Origin: Nitrososphaerota archaeon
Lineage (GTDB): Archaea; Thermoproteota; Nitrososphaeria; Nitrososphaerales; UBA183
Assembly: GCA_029785685.1 (NCBI GenBank)
Contig: JAFLZE010000002.1
Span: 62,001-126,000, forward strand
Direction: 5' to 3'
Length of the DNA stretch: 64,000 nucleotides
The notes beneath the pieces were generated by a model. It made no database searches. It saw nothing but the letters and a program-made list of their open reading frames with translations, and was not told where the DNA came from. Numbering within the stretch: position 1 is the first letter of the stretch; the number at the start of each line of letters is the position of its first letter. Position numbers and translations under genes: made by a program. Of the stretch, positions 33,499 through 42,749 are shown one piece after another.

Positions 33499-34656
33499 TC
33501 AGGGCAGCTCCGTAGCCACGTTGGTGCATCCTAAGAACCGCCCCAATTCTCCCGCCTCTTCATAAGCCATCGATGCGATACGATTCGGCAGCCTGGCGAA
33601 CGGCCTTATGGCGATTTTGAGTCCCCTGCCCTTCCTGACGTGGGACCATACTCCCGCGGCCCGACCGTTGACGAGGAGCACAGGAGAGACCCACCCCGCC
33701 TGCCTGTAGACGCGTCTGTGTTCGGCCGGCCCGACTATGTTCCTATGGGACCTGTGCCCCAGGAGGAAGGAATCGAAGAAGGGAAGTAGCTTCACCGTTG
33801 GCCCATCGAGTGAGGCGCTGGAGAGTTCAGACAGGTCTTCCCAGAGCACCATACCGCTCTCCCCCTCGACGTCCACCTCTGCCATCTCTCCCTCAGCTGA
33901 CGACCAGACTCTCTTGGCATCTCTCGCCGTCATCCCCGTCCAGGTGGCAAAATCAGACGCGCTGGCGGGTCCGTAGGCTCCGAGGTACCTGATGACCAAC
34001 TCTCTTTCAGCCTCCCTTTGATTCACGTCCTTCCAGTGGGGGACCCATTTGTCAGCGCGGACGAATGTCGATTCTGTGCCCGCATTGGGCCCGGAGCAGT
34101 AGACCCCGCGTGCCCCTGCGAGGTGCAGGAGGTAGGTGGACGGGAGGGCCAAAGGACCCACTCTGATGTGTGGGATCCTTCGCCTACCCCCCCAGCCGCC
34201 TCCCCGCCCGTATGTCACCCTGAGCCCCAGCGACTTCCCCACTTCGCGGGCAAGTGCTGTCTGGGTGATCGGAGCGTTGAGCGCCTGCAGCACCTCTTCG
34301 ACCAGCCTTTCGAGCTCCCGGGCCGGCACTCCCTTGGACAGCACCCACCTCACTTCGCGCTCTGCCCGCAGCGCGCTCCCCCTGACGAAGAGTGCCAGCT
34401 CGCTAGAGGGTAGAAGGAACATTGTCCGCCTCATGCACCATGCTTTGACTAGGGTTCGGTCATTCCACAGGGCCCTATCCAAATCGGAAAGGGTTACCCC
34501 GCAGACTCGCGTCCCGACAGACATCTGGCCAGCCAAGAGAATCTGCGCCTGCGCCCCGCCCATCTTCCCCGGCATCGCCGTCATGCTGTTTCGGCTTGCC
34601 TTATCGCCAAGGTGATGTCTGGAGAGCCTGAACGCGGCCACCTGATTCCATGACAC
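33499..34656 (-). CDS. AlkZ-like winged-helix DNA glycosylase family protein
   Basis: Protein of the HTH_42 family, whose bacterial members AlkZ and YcaQ remove interstrand crosslinks or bulky alkyl bases. The N-terminus from GTG 34656 reads MSWNQVAAFRLSRHHL, as in the family. The catalytic QxQ motif is present as GGAQAQIL. A second part has repeated winged helices and a C-terminal barrel (FFDSFLLGHRSHRNI). An in-frame GTG at 34740 would add 28 basic residues. Whether it is active on DNA is inferred from QxQ. Confidence 0.82.
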   Translation of the reverse strand: MSWNQVAAFRLSRHHLGDKASRNSMTAMPGKMGGAQAQILLAGQMSVGTRVCGVTLSDLDRALWNDRTLVKAWCMRRTMFLLPSSELALFVRGSALRAEREVRWVLSKGVPARELERLVEEVLQALNAPITQTALAREVGKSLGLRVTYGRGGGWGGRRRIPHIRVGPLALPSTYLLHLAGARGVYCSGPNAGTESTFVRADKWVPHWKDVNQREAERELVIRYLGAYGPASASDFATWTGMTARDAKRVWSSAEGEMAEVDVEGESGMVLWEDLSELSSASLDGPTVKLLPFFDSFLLGHRSHRNIVGPAEHRRVYRQAGWVSPVLLVNGRAAGVWSHVRKGRGLKIAIRPFARLPNRIASMAYEEAGELGRFLGCTNVATELP

Positions 34657-34805
34657 CCTGGTGACGCCTTCACCAGACGGTCTCTGCCTGTTATGGTCTC
34701 TCAGAGCCTTCCCTGTCCTGCGACTGCCAAAAAGCTTCACCGGTTATTGCAGGGTTCGGCGGGCCTCCGCCGGAGTCAAATCATTAGGGGACGCAAATGG
34801 CATAA

Positions 34806-36563
34806 ATGGCTCTGGACGGGACGAGAGCGGCAATGGCAAGAAGAGTGGCGGACATCATTGTTGACTCGCTCATTTCGCAGAGGGTGGAGCGGGTGTACGG
34901 CGTCGTAGGAGACTCTCTCAACGGGATAGTCAACGCCATCCGCTCCACGAGCGGCGAGATTGAGTGGGTCGGCGTTCGCCACGAGGAGACAGCCGCCTTT
35001 GCCGCCGGCGCAGAGGCCCACCTGACAGGGAAGCTCGCGGTCTGCGCTGGGAGCTGCGGACCGGGGAACATGCATCTGATAAACGGTCTCTACGATTGCT
35101 ACAGGAACCGGGTGCCTGTCCTTGCTATAGCGTCCCACATCCCGAGCAGGGAAATCGGCAGCGGATACTTTCAAGAGACCCATCCGGAGCTGCTGTTCAA
35201 AGAATGCTCGCTGTACTGCGAGCTGGTCTCCCACCCCGAGCAGATTTGCAGGGTGCTTGAGATTGCAATGCGGACGGCAGTCGCCGAAGGGGGCGTGTCT
35301 GTGTTGGTGATTCCGGGGGACGTAGCCCTCCTTGACTCGACCGCCAAGCGGCCTGTCCCGTCCTTTGAGAGGCCCACCCCGTCGATATCCCCCTCCGCAG
35401 CAGAGCTCCGGAAGGCCGCTGAAATCCTCAACGCTGGCAAGAAGGTCACAATACTTGGGGGGGCAGGGTGCGAGGGAGCCCACTCCGAACTGATTGACCT
35501 CGCCGGGACCCTGAACGCCCCGATAGTGCATGCCATGAGGGGGAAGGAGTTCATCGAGTATGACAACCCCTACGACGTAGGGATGACGGGGCTCCTGGGT
35601 TTCTCGTCTGGATACTACGCCATGATGGACTCTGACGTCCTCCTCATGTTGGGGACTGACTTCCCGTACCAGCAATTCTACCCTCCCGGTGCGAAGGTGA
35701 TTCAGGTTGACGTGAGGGGAGGTCAGATTGGCAGGAGGACGAAGGTCGACCTCGGCCTGGTGGGCGATGTCAGGACGACCCTCGCCGGGCTTAAACCCCT
35801 CATCTCTCCGAACAGGGGAGGAGCCGGTCACCTGAAGGCGAGCATCGACCATTACCGGAAGACCAGAGCCGAGCTTGACTCCCTCGCGATGGGGAAGCCT
35901 GGGGAGACTCCGATTCACCCGCAGTACGTCGCCAGGGTAGCTGATGAGGTAGCGGCCGATGATGCCATATTCACGTGTGATGTGGGGACCCCTACCATCT
36001 GGGCGGCGCGGTACCTGAAGATGAACGGGAGGCGCAGACTGCTGGGATCGTTTTCGCACGGTTCGATGGCTGGAGCCCTCCCCCTGGCAATCGGGGCGCA
36101 GAAGGCGTTCCCGAAGAAACAAGTGATTTCCTTCTCGGGTGACGGGGGGCTTTCGATGCTCCTGGGCGACATGCTCACCCTCAGGCAGCAGAATCTCCCG
36201 GTGAAGGTACTGGTCTTCAACAACGGCGCCCTCGCCTTCGTTGAGCTCGAGATGAAGGCCTCAGGCATGCTGGAGTACGGCACTGACCTCCTCAACCCGG
36301 ACCTCGCAAAGCTAGCCGACGCGATCGGCATCCTCGGACTGAGGGCAGAACTCCCAGAGCAGGTTGAGCCCATGCTGATGCAGGCGCTGCGACACCCAGG
36401 CCCCGCCCTCCTCGATGTTGTGGTCAACCGCCAGGAACTCTCCCTCCCTCCGAGCCTGAAGCTCGAGGAGGTCAGGGGGATGACCCTCTACATGGTCAAG
36501 GCTGTCCTCAACGGTCGCGGGGACGAGGTCCTCGACCTGGCACGGACCAATCTCTTCAGATAG
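34806..36563 (+). CDS. poxB: Pyruvate:quinone oxidoreductase/pyruvate oxidase type ThDP enzyme
   Basis: ThDP- and FAD-dependent decarboxylase of the POX group; PoxB converts pyruvate to acetate and passes electrons to quinone. The 585 residues have the ThDP-activating Glu in VRHEETAAFAAGAE and GDGGLSMLLGDMLT with NNG for ThDP-Mg binding. The C-terminal segment (SLPPSLKLEEVRGMTLYM, GRGDEVLDLARTNLFR) closely resembles the membrane-activation tail of E. coli PoxB. Acetolactate synthase is the nearest alternative, but that tail argues for PoxB. Single gene, leaderless-type start. Confidence 0.88.
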   Translation: MALDGTRAAMARRVADIIVDSLISQRVERVYGVVGDSLNGIVNAIRSTSGEIEWVGVRHEETAAFAAGAEAHLTGKLAVCAGSCGPGNMHLINGLYDCYRNRVPVLAIASHIPSREIGSGYFQETHPELLFKECSLYCELVSHPEQICRVLEIAMRTAVAEGGVSVLVIPGDVALLDSTAKRPVPSFERPTPSISPSAAELRKAAEILNAGKKVTILGGAGCEGAHSELIDLAGTLNAPIVHAMRGKEFIEYDNPYDVGMTGLLGFSSGYYAMMDSDVLLMLGTDFPYQQFYPPGAKVIQVDVRGGQIGRRTKVDLGLVGDVRTTLAGLKPLISPNRGGAGHLKASIDHYRKTRAELDSLAMGKPGETPIHPQYVARVADEVAADDAIFTCDVGTPTIWAARYLKMNGRRRLLGSFSHGSMAGALPLAIGAQKAFPKKQVISFSGDGGLSMLLGDMLTLRQQNLPVKVLVFNNGALAFVELEMKASGMLEYGTDLLNPDLAKLADAIGILGLRAELPEQVEPMLMQALRHPGPALLDVVVNRQELSLPPSLKLEEVRGMTLYMVKAVLNGRGDEVLDLARTNLFR

Positions 36564-36598
36564 TGGGCAACCAAGAATTTCGTCGCGTCGACGGATAT

Positions 36599-36606
36599 CT
36601 ATAAGC
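36599..36606 (+). promoter_or_regulatory. TATA box of the aldo-keto reductase pseudogene
   Basis: ctataagc lies 21-28 bp before the ATG at 36627. The promoter still looks intact although the gene is broken, suggesting recent decay or a sequence error. Confidence 0.5.
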
Positions 36607-36626
36607 TCGAATCACTGATTCTGACC

Positions 36627-37608
36627 ATGGATTACGTCAGACCTGGTCAGACGGGCCTCAAGGTGTCTCGGATCTGCCTGGGGTGCATGTCCTTTGGAGC
36701 CGGAGACGATTGGAGGGTCGAAGGAGAGGCGGCGAAGCGAGTGCTCGCGCGCGACTGGGACGTTGGGATTAATTTCTACGACACCGCAAATGTGTACTCG
36801 AACAGCAGGTCCGAGGAGATAGTCGGGGAATTCCTTGACGGATGCCGGAACGACGCGGTGTTGGCTACCAAGGTCCGAGGGGAGATGGGTCCGGGGCCCA
36901 ACCAGCACGGCCTGTCTAGGGCGCACATCATGTGGCAGGTGGGGGAGTCACTCCGGAGGCTGAAGACCGATTACATTGATCTCTACCAAATCCACAGGTG
37001 GGACTACGAGACGCCCATCGAGGAGACACTCTACGCTGACTGACCTGGTCAGCCAGGGGAAGGTGCGATACATCGGGGCGTCGAGCGTGTGGGCATGGCA
37101 GTTCGCCAAGGCCCTCCATACTAGTGACATGAAGGGGTTCGCACGCTTCGTCACCATGCAGGACCTCTACAACCTCCTCTACCGTGAGGAGGAGAGGGAG
37201 ATGATCCCCCTCTGTAAGGCTGAGGGGATTGGCATTATCCCCTGGAGTCCCACGGCTGGAGGCATCCTCTCGGGGAGGTACTTTGAGAACGGGAAGCTGG
37301 TGACCAGAGATGGGGACAGCAAACGGGTCAGCCCGGGTTCCATGGGTCACGCGTGCTATGTCGGTAAACCCCAGAACGACCAGATTGTTGGGAGGCTGGT
37401 GGAACTCGCGAAGCAGAAGGGGGCTACCCCTAACTAGGTTGCCCTTGCGTGGTTGTTGGAGAAGGGAGTGACGGCTCCCATCATAGGCACTTCTAGAGTG
37501 GAGCATCTCGAAGAGATAGTCGGGGCGCTCGACGTAAAGCTCACCGAGGAGGAGACGAGGCGCCTGGAAGAACCGTACCTCCCCCAGCCAGTGACTGGAT
37601 TCACGTAG
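36627..37608 (+). pseudogene. Aldo-keto reductase, broken by a frameshift and a nonsense codon
   Basis: A full-length AKR sequence is recoverable across two lesions. Frame 1 runs from [19 protein letters not shown] through the catalytic Asp-Tyr (FYDTANVY) and [10 protein letters not shown] up to EETLYAD. There the frame shifts near 37035-37045, and it resumes as LVSQGKVRYIGASS. The second frame continues to GATPN, then TAG at 37435-37437 where homologues have Gln (CAG) before VALAWLL. It ends at 37608 with PVTGFT. Two independent lesions favour a true pseudogene. It overlaps the convergent methyltransferase by 8 bp. Confidence 0.82.
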
Positions 37609-38449
37609 GCCCAGGCAGGGACAGCCCGGCTGCCGGTCGGCCTCCCTTTCTGCAGACCATGAGCATGTGCTCGCTCAGCCCGACGACTGAAGGGTGAGTG
37701 CATGTCTTGTAATGGGTCTCGAGCCAGATATTCCACCTGTGTGGGTCATTCGCCAGGCTGTTCACTTCTTCTTTGTGGACAGAACCGACCCCTTCGAGCC
37801 CCACCATCGCCAGCATCTTGACATTCTTGACGTCCTCGATTTCATTTCCCAGTTCTTCGGGGAGGAAGAAGTGGGTCGCCGTGAAACCGCGGCCTCCGAG
37901 GTAGTCTCCGTTGTCGCGTATCTTCTTGAAGAGCGGAAGCTGGACCTCGGCCGGGAAGTATTTCAGCTCCGTAGCCAGCATGGCCAGCCGGCTCATCACA
38001 GAGATGAAGATTGGCGAATGCTTCTTCGCGACCCTGACCAGCTCTGACACTGCCTTTCTCCTGTCCCCGCGCTTCATTATGTGAGAAAGCGGGCCGCCAA
38101 GGCAGAGCACCGCGTCGAAAGAACCGTCGGAGAACCGTGTCAGGTCTACGATGGACCCTTCGGTCGCCTTTATCCCCCCAAGCCCCTCTCTCCTAATCCG
38201 CCTTTCGGCGTACCTGAGGTTCTCAGGCACGTAGTCGAGCAGGACCAAATCGTAGCCCTTCCTGGCCAGTTCAATCGTGTACCTGCCGGGCCCGCCGCCC
38301 GCGTCCAGTATCAGCCCCTTCTTCGGCAGGTACCTCCTGAGATATTCCAGCGTAGTGTCAAATTCCAGTCGGTGGTATGGGTCGGATTCGAGCCTGGCCC
38401 ACTCCTTCTTCACGTTCTCAGAGTAGAACCGCCTTACTGACCGTGTCAT
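37601..38449 (-). CDS. Class I SAM-dependent methyltransferase
   Basis: Rossmann-fold methyltransferase of 282 residues. Motif I is LILDAGGGPGRYTIELA, the acidic end of strand 2 is LVLLDYVPENL, and motif IV is FDAVLCLGGPLSHI. The C-terminal half carries substrate-specific helices with no recognisable family signature. The acceptor is unknown. An attatatg box at 38480-38487 (31-38 bp upstream) supports the ATG at 38449. Confidence 0.85.
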   Translation of the reverse strand: MTRSVRRFYSENVKKEWARLESDPYHRLEFDTTLEYLRRYLPKKGLILDAGGGPGRYTIELARKGYDLVLLDYVPENLRYAERRIRREGLGGIKATEGSIVDLTRFSDGSFDAVLCLGGPLSHIMKRGDRRKAVSELVRVAKKHSPIFISVMSRLAMLATELKYFPAEVQLPLFKKIRDNGDYLGGRGFTATHFFLPEELGNEIEDVKNVKMLAMVGLEGVGSVHKEEVNSLANDPHRWNIWLETHYKTCTHPSVVGLSEHMLMVCRKGGRPAAGLSLPGPT

Positions 38450-38592
38450 CGCGATGGTCTGGTTTCGATGGGTAGCAGTATTATATGTGAATGAGGGGCG
38501 AGCCTAAGGATCGTCCGAGCCTTGCATGGTCCGGCCACGCTGCGCTCTGACGAAACAGATTTCCGCTGCATTCATAGGCGCGATGGTCATTC

Positions 38593-39180
38593 TTGCAGCT
38601 CTCCAGACAGGGAAGAAACCTGACCGTCGCCGTCGTGGGGGGGCTCGCGGTCGGGACCGCGCTCGCGTTTGTGAGTGTGGACGGCGTGCCTTTGACCTAC
38701 CTGCTCCTCCAATTCAATGGCCTTGTTATGAGGGGATGGGTATGGCAGCTTGTCACCTCGGTGGTCGTCGCACCTCCAACCTGGTCGGGCCTGTTCGACG
38801 TGGGTTTCAACGCCATGGCGCTGGTCTGGCTCGACGGCTTCTTCACGCTGGCTTACAACAAGAACCAGTATTACGCAGTCTTCCTTGCGACGGCCGTAGC
38901 AGGCAACGTTGTGAGCCTGGCCAACGGACCGAAGGCGGCGAGTTTCGGAGCGTCTGGTGGAATCTTCGGGCTCCTCGCTGGGGTCATATCGTTCAACGTG
39001 GCGACAAACAGGAGGGTTGACTTCATCCTCGTCGCCTGGTTCATAGTCATCTTCATAGTCAGCAGCTTTCTGTTCGCCTCCGTGGATTGGTTGGCCCATG
39101 TAGGAGGGGCACTGCTCGGCCTCGTTCTTGGATACGCCATAGGGGGACGCAGAAGAGCAGACGACTCTGTCCCGTCGTAG
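38593..39180 (+). CDS. Rhomboid-family intramembrane serine protease
   Basis: Integral membrane protease of 195 residues with about six helices. The catalytic Ser is in GASGGIFGLLAG and the His in WLAHVGGALLGLVLGY, completing the Ser-His dyad and the GxxxH helix. The L1 loop is short and the N-terminus begins just before helix 1. The start is TTG at 38593. Substrates are unknown. Confidence 0.87.
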   Translation: MQLSRQGRNLTVAVVGGLAVGTALAFVSVDGVPLTYLLLQFNGLVMRGWVWQLVTSVVVAPPTWSGLFDVGFNAMALVWLDGFFTLAYNKNQYYAVFLATAVAGNVVSLANGPKAASFGASGGIFGLLAGVISFNVATNRRVDFILVAWFIVIFIVSSFLFASVDWLAHVGGALLGLVLGYAIGGRRRADDSVPS

Positions 39181-39383
39181 TTCGCATGGATGACCCTCCG
39201 TCCGCTGGCGTGCGCGACAAAGCTGAGCTTCTCGTAGGAGCTCTAAGACTAAGCCCTTGACGGCCAAGCATATCGGAAAAGAGCCGAGTTTCACGCGTGC
39301 CGGTCAGGGCACGCACGATTGGTGTGTTTTGGTTCGGCGGGACGCGCTCACTTTTTCTATGCGCTGGAGTACCTGCCTTCGAC

Positions 39384-39788
39384 ATGCGGTTCGAAGAGAC
39401 AAAGAAGCTCGAGGCAGATGCCGCCGAAGTATGGAAGAGGGTGTCAGCCCTCGACGAGATTCCGAAGTACTGGCATGGAACCCGGACTCTCGAGGTAGTG
39501 GGCGAGAACGGTGCCGTGGTCCACGCGAAGGTGAAGTTCGCATTCGGCGGGTCTGGGGAGGCGGACATCTCCAAGGATGAAGCCAAGCGACTGCTCACCA
39601 TCAACTACACGTCGGGACCTTTCACTGGGAAGCAGACTATAGTGGTGGAAGGAGGGCAGGTGGTCGCCGCGTGGGACGTAAAATTCAAGGGGGCCTTTCG
39701 CCTCGTGTCGAAGTGGAACGAAGGCCATTTCAGATCAGGGACCGTGCACGCGCTGGAGAGGCTGGCCGCTCTGGAGAACCAAACTTAG
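39384..39788 (+). CDS. SRPBCC (START/polyketide-cyclase-like) domain protein
   Basis: 134 residues forming a helix-grip ligand-binding fold: MRFEETKKLEADAAEVWKRV, then DEIPKYWHGT and a run of strands (VVHAKVKFAFGGSG; KQTIVVEGG; VVAAWDVKFKG), ending in a long C-terminal helix. Such proteins bind hydrophobic ligands; none can be named. The ATG at 39384 has the TATA tttttcta 25-32 bp upstream, whereas an upstream in-frame start would lie before the promoter. Confidence 0.8.
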   Translation: MRFEETKKLEADAAEVWKRVSALDEIPKYWHGTRTLEVVGENGAVVHAKVKFAFGGSGEADISKDEAKRLLTINYTSGPFTGKQTIVVEGGQVVAAWDVKFKGAFRLVSKWNEGHFRSGTVHALERLAALENQT

Positions 39789-40246
39789 TGTAGGAGCTGC
39801 GGGAAGAGCTGCTGCGCCTCCTCCGCTCTTGGCACCCTTGCGGCCCTAGTCCGATGGAGTGAAGTCGAGCTGATATTCGGGGATGCCGAGGCTCCTCCCG
39901 TACTTCCGGACCTCCTCATATTGATCCCCGTTCCCGGCCGTTGTTCGTCGCCTCGTTGCTGCTCGGATCGATAGGAGGGTTCATCTACCGACACCACCCT
40001 TCCTGACGCTACGGAGTGGAGGACGCCACAACCCAACTTCGTGCTCAGGAACCGGGCAGGCGCTCACGAACTCTTTGCCGTAACGGCGGAGTTTGAAAAG
40101 CGCGGGTTTGCGGCGCCAGAGGGCTCAGATGCGTCATCGTGGGGTCGACTGGGTGTGGAGATTAACTTGCGAAGCCTGAGAAAGATACGCGGGCCGCGGC
40201 GGCCTTCGAGCGAGTGATGCGGTTGTACCAGAGAGGGTCCTGAGGC
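39789..40246. other. Intergenic region, possibly holding gene remnants
   Basis: There is no complete gene. On the minus strand a frame ending at about 39844 reads YEEVRKYGRSLGIPEYQLDF and resembles the C-terminus of a real protein but has no continuous upstream part. On the plus strand a ~58-residue open stretch ending before 40220 (FAVTAEFEKRGFAAPEG) lacks a convincing start, although an aggagg tract lies upstream near 39975. These may be decayed genes; no RNA gene is seen. Confidence 0.35.
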
Positions 40247-40672
40247 GTGCCGACGCCAGGCAGGAGACCGAAGGGATTCACAGAGGAAGAAAAGGCCGCG
40301 ATGCGAGAGCGAACGCGGGAACTGGAAGCAGGCAAGGCCGACGGGGAAGGGGAGGTGCTCGCGAAGATTGCCGGGACGTCGGAGCGCAACCGGTCCATGG
40401 CGAAGCGGCTCCACGAAATCATCAAGGCCAGCGCGCCGTCACTCACGCCAAGGACGTGGTATGGGATGCCTGCCTACGCCGACGAAGACGGCGATGTCGT
40501 TTGCCACTTCCAACCGGCGGAGAAGTTCAAGACTAGGTATGCCCCGTTGGGCTTCAGCGACAAAACGAACCTTGACGAAGGTAGCGTGTGGCCGAACTTC
40601 TTCGCGTTGAAGGAGCTGACAGCCCCCGATGAAGCGAAGATTCGCGCGCTCTTGAAGAAAGCCATCAGTTGA
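40247..40672 (+). CDS. DUF1801 family protein
   Basis: A 141-residue protein with the DUF1801/YdhG-like core ([40 protein letters not shown] split over ~70-105) and a C-terminal [15 protein letters not shown] helix. An extended charged helix precedes it ([15 protein letters not shown]). Family members have been described as iron-chaperone-like, but function is not established. The start is GTG. Confidence 0.75.
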   Translation: MPTPGRRPKGFTEEEKAAMRERTRELEAGKADGEGEVLAKIAGTSERNRSMAKRLHEIIKASAPSLTPRTWYGMPAYADEDGDVVCHFQPAEKFKTRYAPLGFSDKTNLDEGSVWPNFFALKELTAPDEAKIRALLKKAIS

Positions 40673-40765
40673 GCCAAGTCCACGCACGCCCCAAAAGGGA
40701 CGAGGGGCCTCTGGCGAGGCTGCCGAGCCGCTGTGTGCCTTTCCCGACCAGAGGTGCTCGAGTGA

Positions 40766-40773
40766 CTTAAATC
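40766..40773 (+). promoter_or_regulatory. TATA box of the Nudix gene
   Basis: cttaaatc lies 23-30 bp before the ATG at 40796, predicting a leaderless transcript. Confidence 0.55.
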
Positions 40774-40795
40774 AGACAGGGCGGAGTCTGACCTC

Positions 40796-41245
40796 ATGAG
40801 CAGTGTTCCAAAGAGAGCACGACTCGTGCCCCAGCAGGACGGTACCCAGCCCGACGAGGTGGTGCACGTCTCCTCGTTTGTGTTGGTGAGGAAAGGGGTT
40901 CAGCTGCTTTTGCTCAGGAGGCAGAAGCCAGAACGTATGGCTGGGAACTGGGTCCTTCCCAGCGGCGTGATAAACTACGGCGAAGACCCCGGACAGGCAG
41001 CTCTAAGGATGACCAGTGAGCAGTTGGGGATAGCGCCGACATCCCTGAAGCTCGTTGACGTCCAGTCCTACGGTGACAGGCATTGGGACCTTTGTTTCCT
41101 GTACAGCGCAGAGGTTCCGAACGTTGGAGCGCCTAGTGGTGACTTCGACAAGGCCGGATACTTCGACCTCGACGCTCTTCCTGCGCAGTTGAGTGAAGGC
41201 AACAGGGAGGTCCTCGACATGCTCAAGTCGAGAAAAATCTTCTAG
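40796..41245 (+). CDS. Nudix-fold protein with a degenerate Nudix box
   Basis: 149 residues with a Nudix fold: HVSSFVLVRKGVQLLLLRR, GNWVLPSGVINYGEDP, then LRMTSEQLGI. The canonical G-x5-E-x7-REUxEExGU becomes G-x5-E-x7-RMTSEQLGI. The first Glu of REU is Met and the last Glu of EE is Gln, so two metal-ligand positions are altered. It may bind nucleotides without hydrolysis, or hydrolyse poorly. It lies just upstream of the trp operon; a regulatory link is not supported by anything visible. Confidence 0.8.
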   Translation: MSSVPKRARLVPQQDGTQPDEVVHVSSFVLVRKGVQLLLLRRQKPERMAGNWVLPSGVINYGEDPGQAALRMTSEQLGIAPTSLKLVDVQSYGDRHWDLCFLYSAEVPNVGAPSGDFDKAGYFDLDALPAQLSEGNREVLDMLKSRKIF

Positions 41246-41321
41246 GAGTCTGCGGCATCTGGGCCTGCTCCACTGCTTGCTCCTGCGGTTAGGAACCGTG
41301 TACATTTCTGAGCACGAATCG

Positions 41322-41328
41322 CTATAAG
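41322..41328 (+). promoter_or_regulatory. TATA box of the trp operon
   Basis: ctataag lies 33-39 bp before the GTG of trpE. The palindrome tgtaca at 41299-41304, ~18 bp upstream, equals the TRP box described for the repressor TrpY of Methanothermobacter. A single hexamer could occur by chance, so it is only a candidate operator. Confidence 0.4.
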
Positions 41329-41360
41329 CATTTGGGAGCAGAGTTGACAGAGAAACTTGG

Positions 41361-42749
41361 GTGGTCACTTTTGGCCCTGCCGTCGCAGCCTCAGAGCTTG
41401 AACTGTCAGCCAAGAGGCTCGACATCAGGCAGCCACCGAGAGAGCTCTTCGCGAAGTTTCTGAGTAGATACGAGAACGCGTTCTTGCTGGAGTCTGCCAG
41501 CGACCATTCGAAGCTGGCCGAGTACTCTTTCATCGGGTTTGAGCCTTCGGTTCTCGTAGAAGCTAAGTCAGGCGCGCTGGAGGTGATCGACACCAAGTCA
41601 GGGTCGAAAGAGAGGACCAAGACAGCGGACCCTCTAAAGGAGCTGAGGCGCATTGTCCCCCCGAATTCTGTCAGCGGCCTCTTCAGGTTCATCGGAGGCG
41701 CCGTCGGGTACATCTCCTACGACGCCGTGAGATACTGGGAGAGAATTCCAGGCGGAGACCAGGCGCTGTTTCCTGACCTGCAGTTTGGGATCTACAGGGA
41801 CGGCGTTGTCTACGACCACGTGAGAGGGGAGACATACTATTACACCCTCGGGGAGAATAGGTTGAATGAAGTCCTCGCCACTGCGAAGAGAGCAGAGGAA
41901 GGCATAGGAATCACCGCCTCCGCGCCGAGACTGTCCATGAGCAGAGACGAGTTCGAGGACGGAGTCCTCCAGATGAAAGAACACATCTCTGCTGGCGACA
42001 TATTCCAGGCTGTGCTCTCGAGGCGTATCGATATAGATGTCAAAGGGGAGCTGTCAGCGTTCTACGAGTCCCTGAGCCGAGTCAATCCGTCGCCATACAT
42101 GTACTTCCTCAAGTTCGGAGACACGAAAATCATCGGCTCGAGCCCTGAAATGCTGGCCAGGATCGGAGACCGAAGGGTGGAGACATATCCGATTGCAGGG
42201 ACGCGCCCTGTGCTGGCTGACAGCGAGGAGAACGCCAGACTCGCGAAAGAACTCGTCGAAGATCCAAAGGAGAAAGCCGAGCATGTGATGCTCGTAGATT
42301 TGGCTAGGAACGACGTCGGGAAGATTTCGAAGTATGGGTCGGTCAAAGTCCCCGAATTCATGACGGTCGAGAGGTTCAGCCACGTTCAGCATATGGTCTC
42401 GCATGTGGTCGGCGAGCTGCAGGAGGGCCTCGACTCGTATGACGCCCTGAGGGCGGTCTTTCCCGCAGGGACTGTGTCAGGAGCACCCAAGGTCAGGGCC
42501 ATGGAGATAATCGAGCAGCTCGAATCGTCTGCACGAGGTCCCTATGCCGGGGCAGTCGGGTACTTCTCCTTCAATGGAAACGCCGACTTCGCGATTACCA
42601 TACGTACCCTGGTCTCCCGGGGCAGAACCTGCTCCATACAGGCTGGAGCGGGCATCGTGGCCGACTCGTCCCCGGAGAAGGAGTGGGATGAGACCGGGGC
42701 GAAGGCCAGGGGTCTACTGAAAGCCCTGGAGCTGGCGGAGAAGGCATGA
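41361..42749 (+). CDS. trpE: Anthranilate synthase component I
   Basis: Converts chorismate and ammonia (from TrpG) to anthranilate, the first committed step to tryptophan. The 462 residues include the feedback tryptophan-binding motif LLES (NAFLLESASDH), the chorismate-binding core (PIAGTRPV, LVDLARNDVGKI) and the C-terminal AGAGIVADS. The LLES motif predicts inhibition by Trp. The start is GTG. The stop overlaps trpG as ATGA. First gene of trpEGDCFBA. Confidence 0.95.
   Translation: MVTFGPAVAASELELSAKRLDIRQPPRELFAKFLSRYENAFLLESASDHSKLAEYSFIGFEPSVLVEAKSGALEVIDTKSGSKERTKTADPLKELRRIVPPNSVSGLFRFIGGAVGYISYDAVRYWERIPGGDQALFPDLQFGIYRDGVVYDHVRGETYYYTLGENRLNEVLATAKRAEEGIGITASAPRLSMSRDEFEDGVLQMKEHISAGDIFQAVLSRRIDIDVKGELSAFYESLSRVNPSPYMYFLKFGDTKIIGSSPEMLARIGDRRVETYPIAGTRPVLADSEENARLAKELVEDPKEKAEHVMLVDLARNDVGKISKYGSVKVPEFMTVERFSHVQHMVSHVVGELQEGLDSYDALRAVFPAGTVSGAPKVRAMEIIEQLESSARGPYAGAVGYFSFNGNADFAITIRTLVSRGRTCSIQAGAGIVADSSPEKEWDETGAKARGLLKALELAEKA

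Noticed and set aside
34776..36122. Minus-strand frame of 448 codons opposite poxB
   Set aside because: Low-complexity Arg/Pro/His-rich translation; the plus strand carries an unambiguous PoxB.
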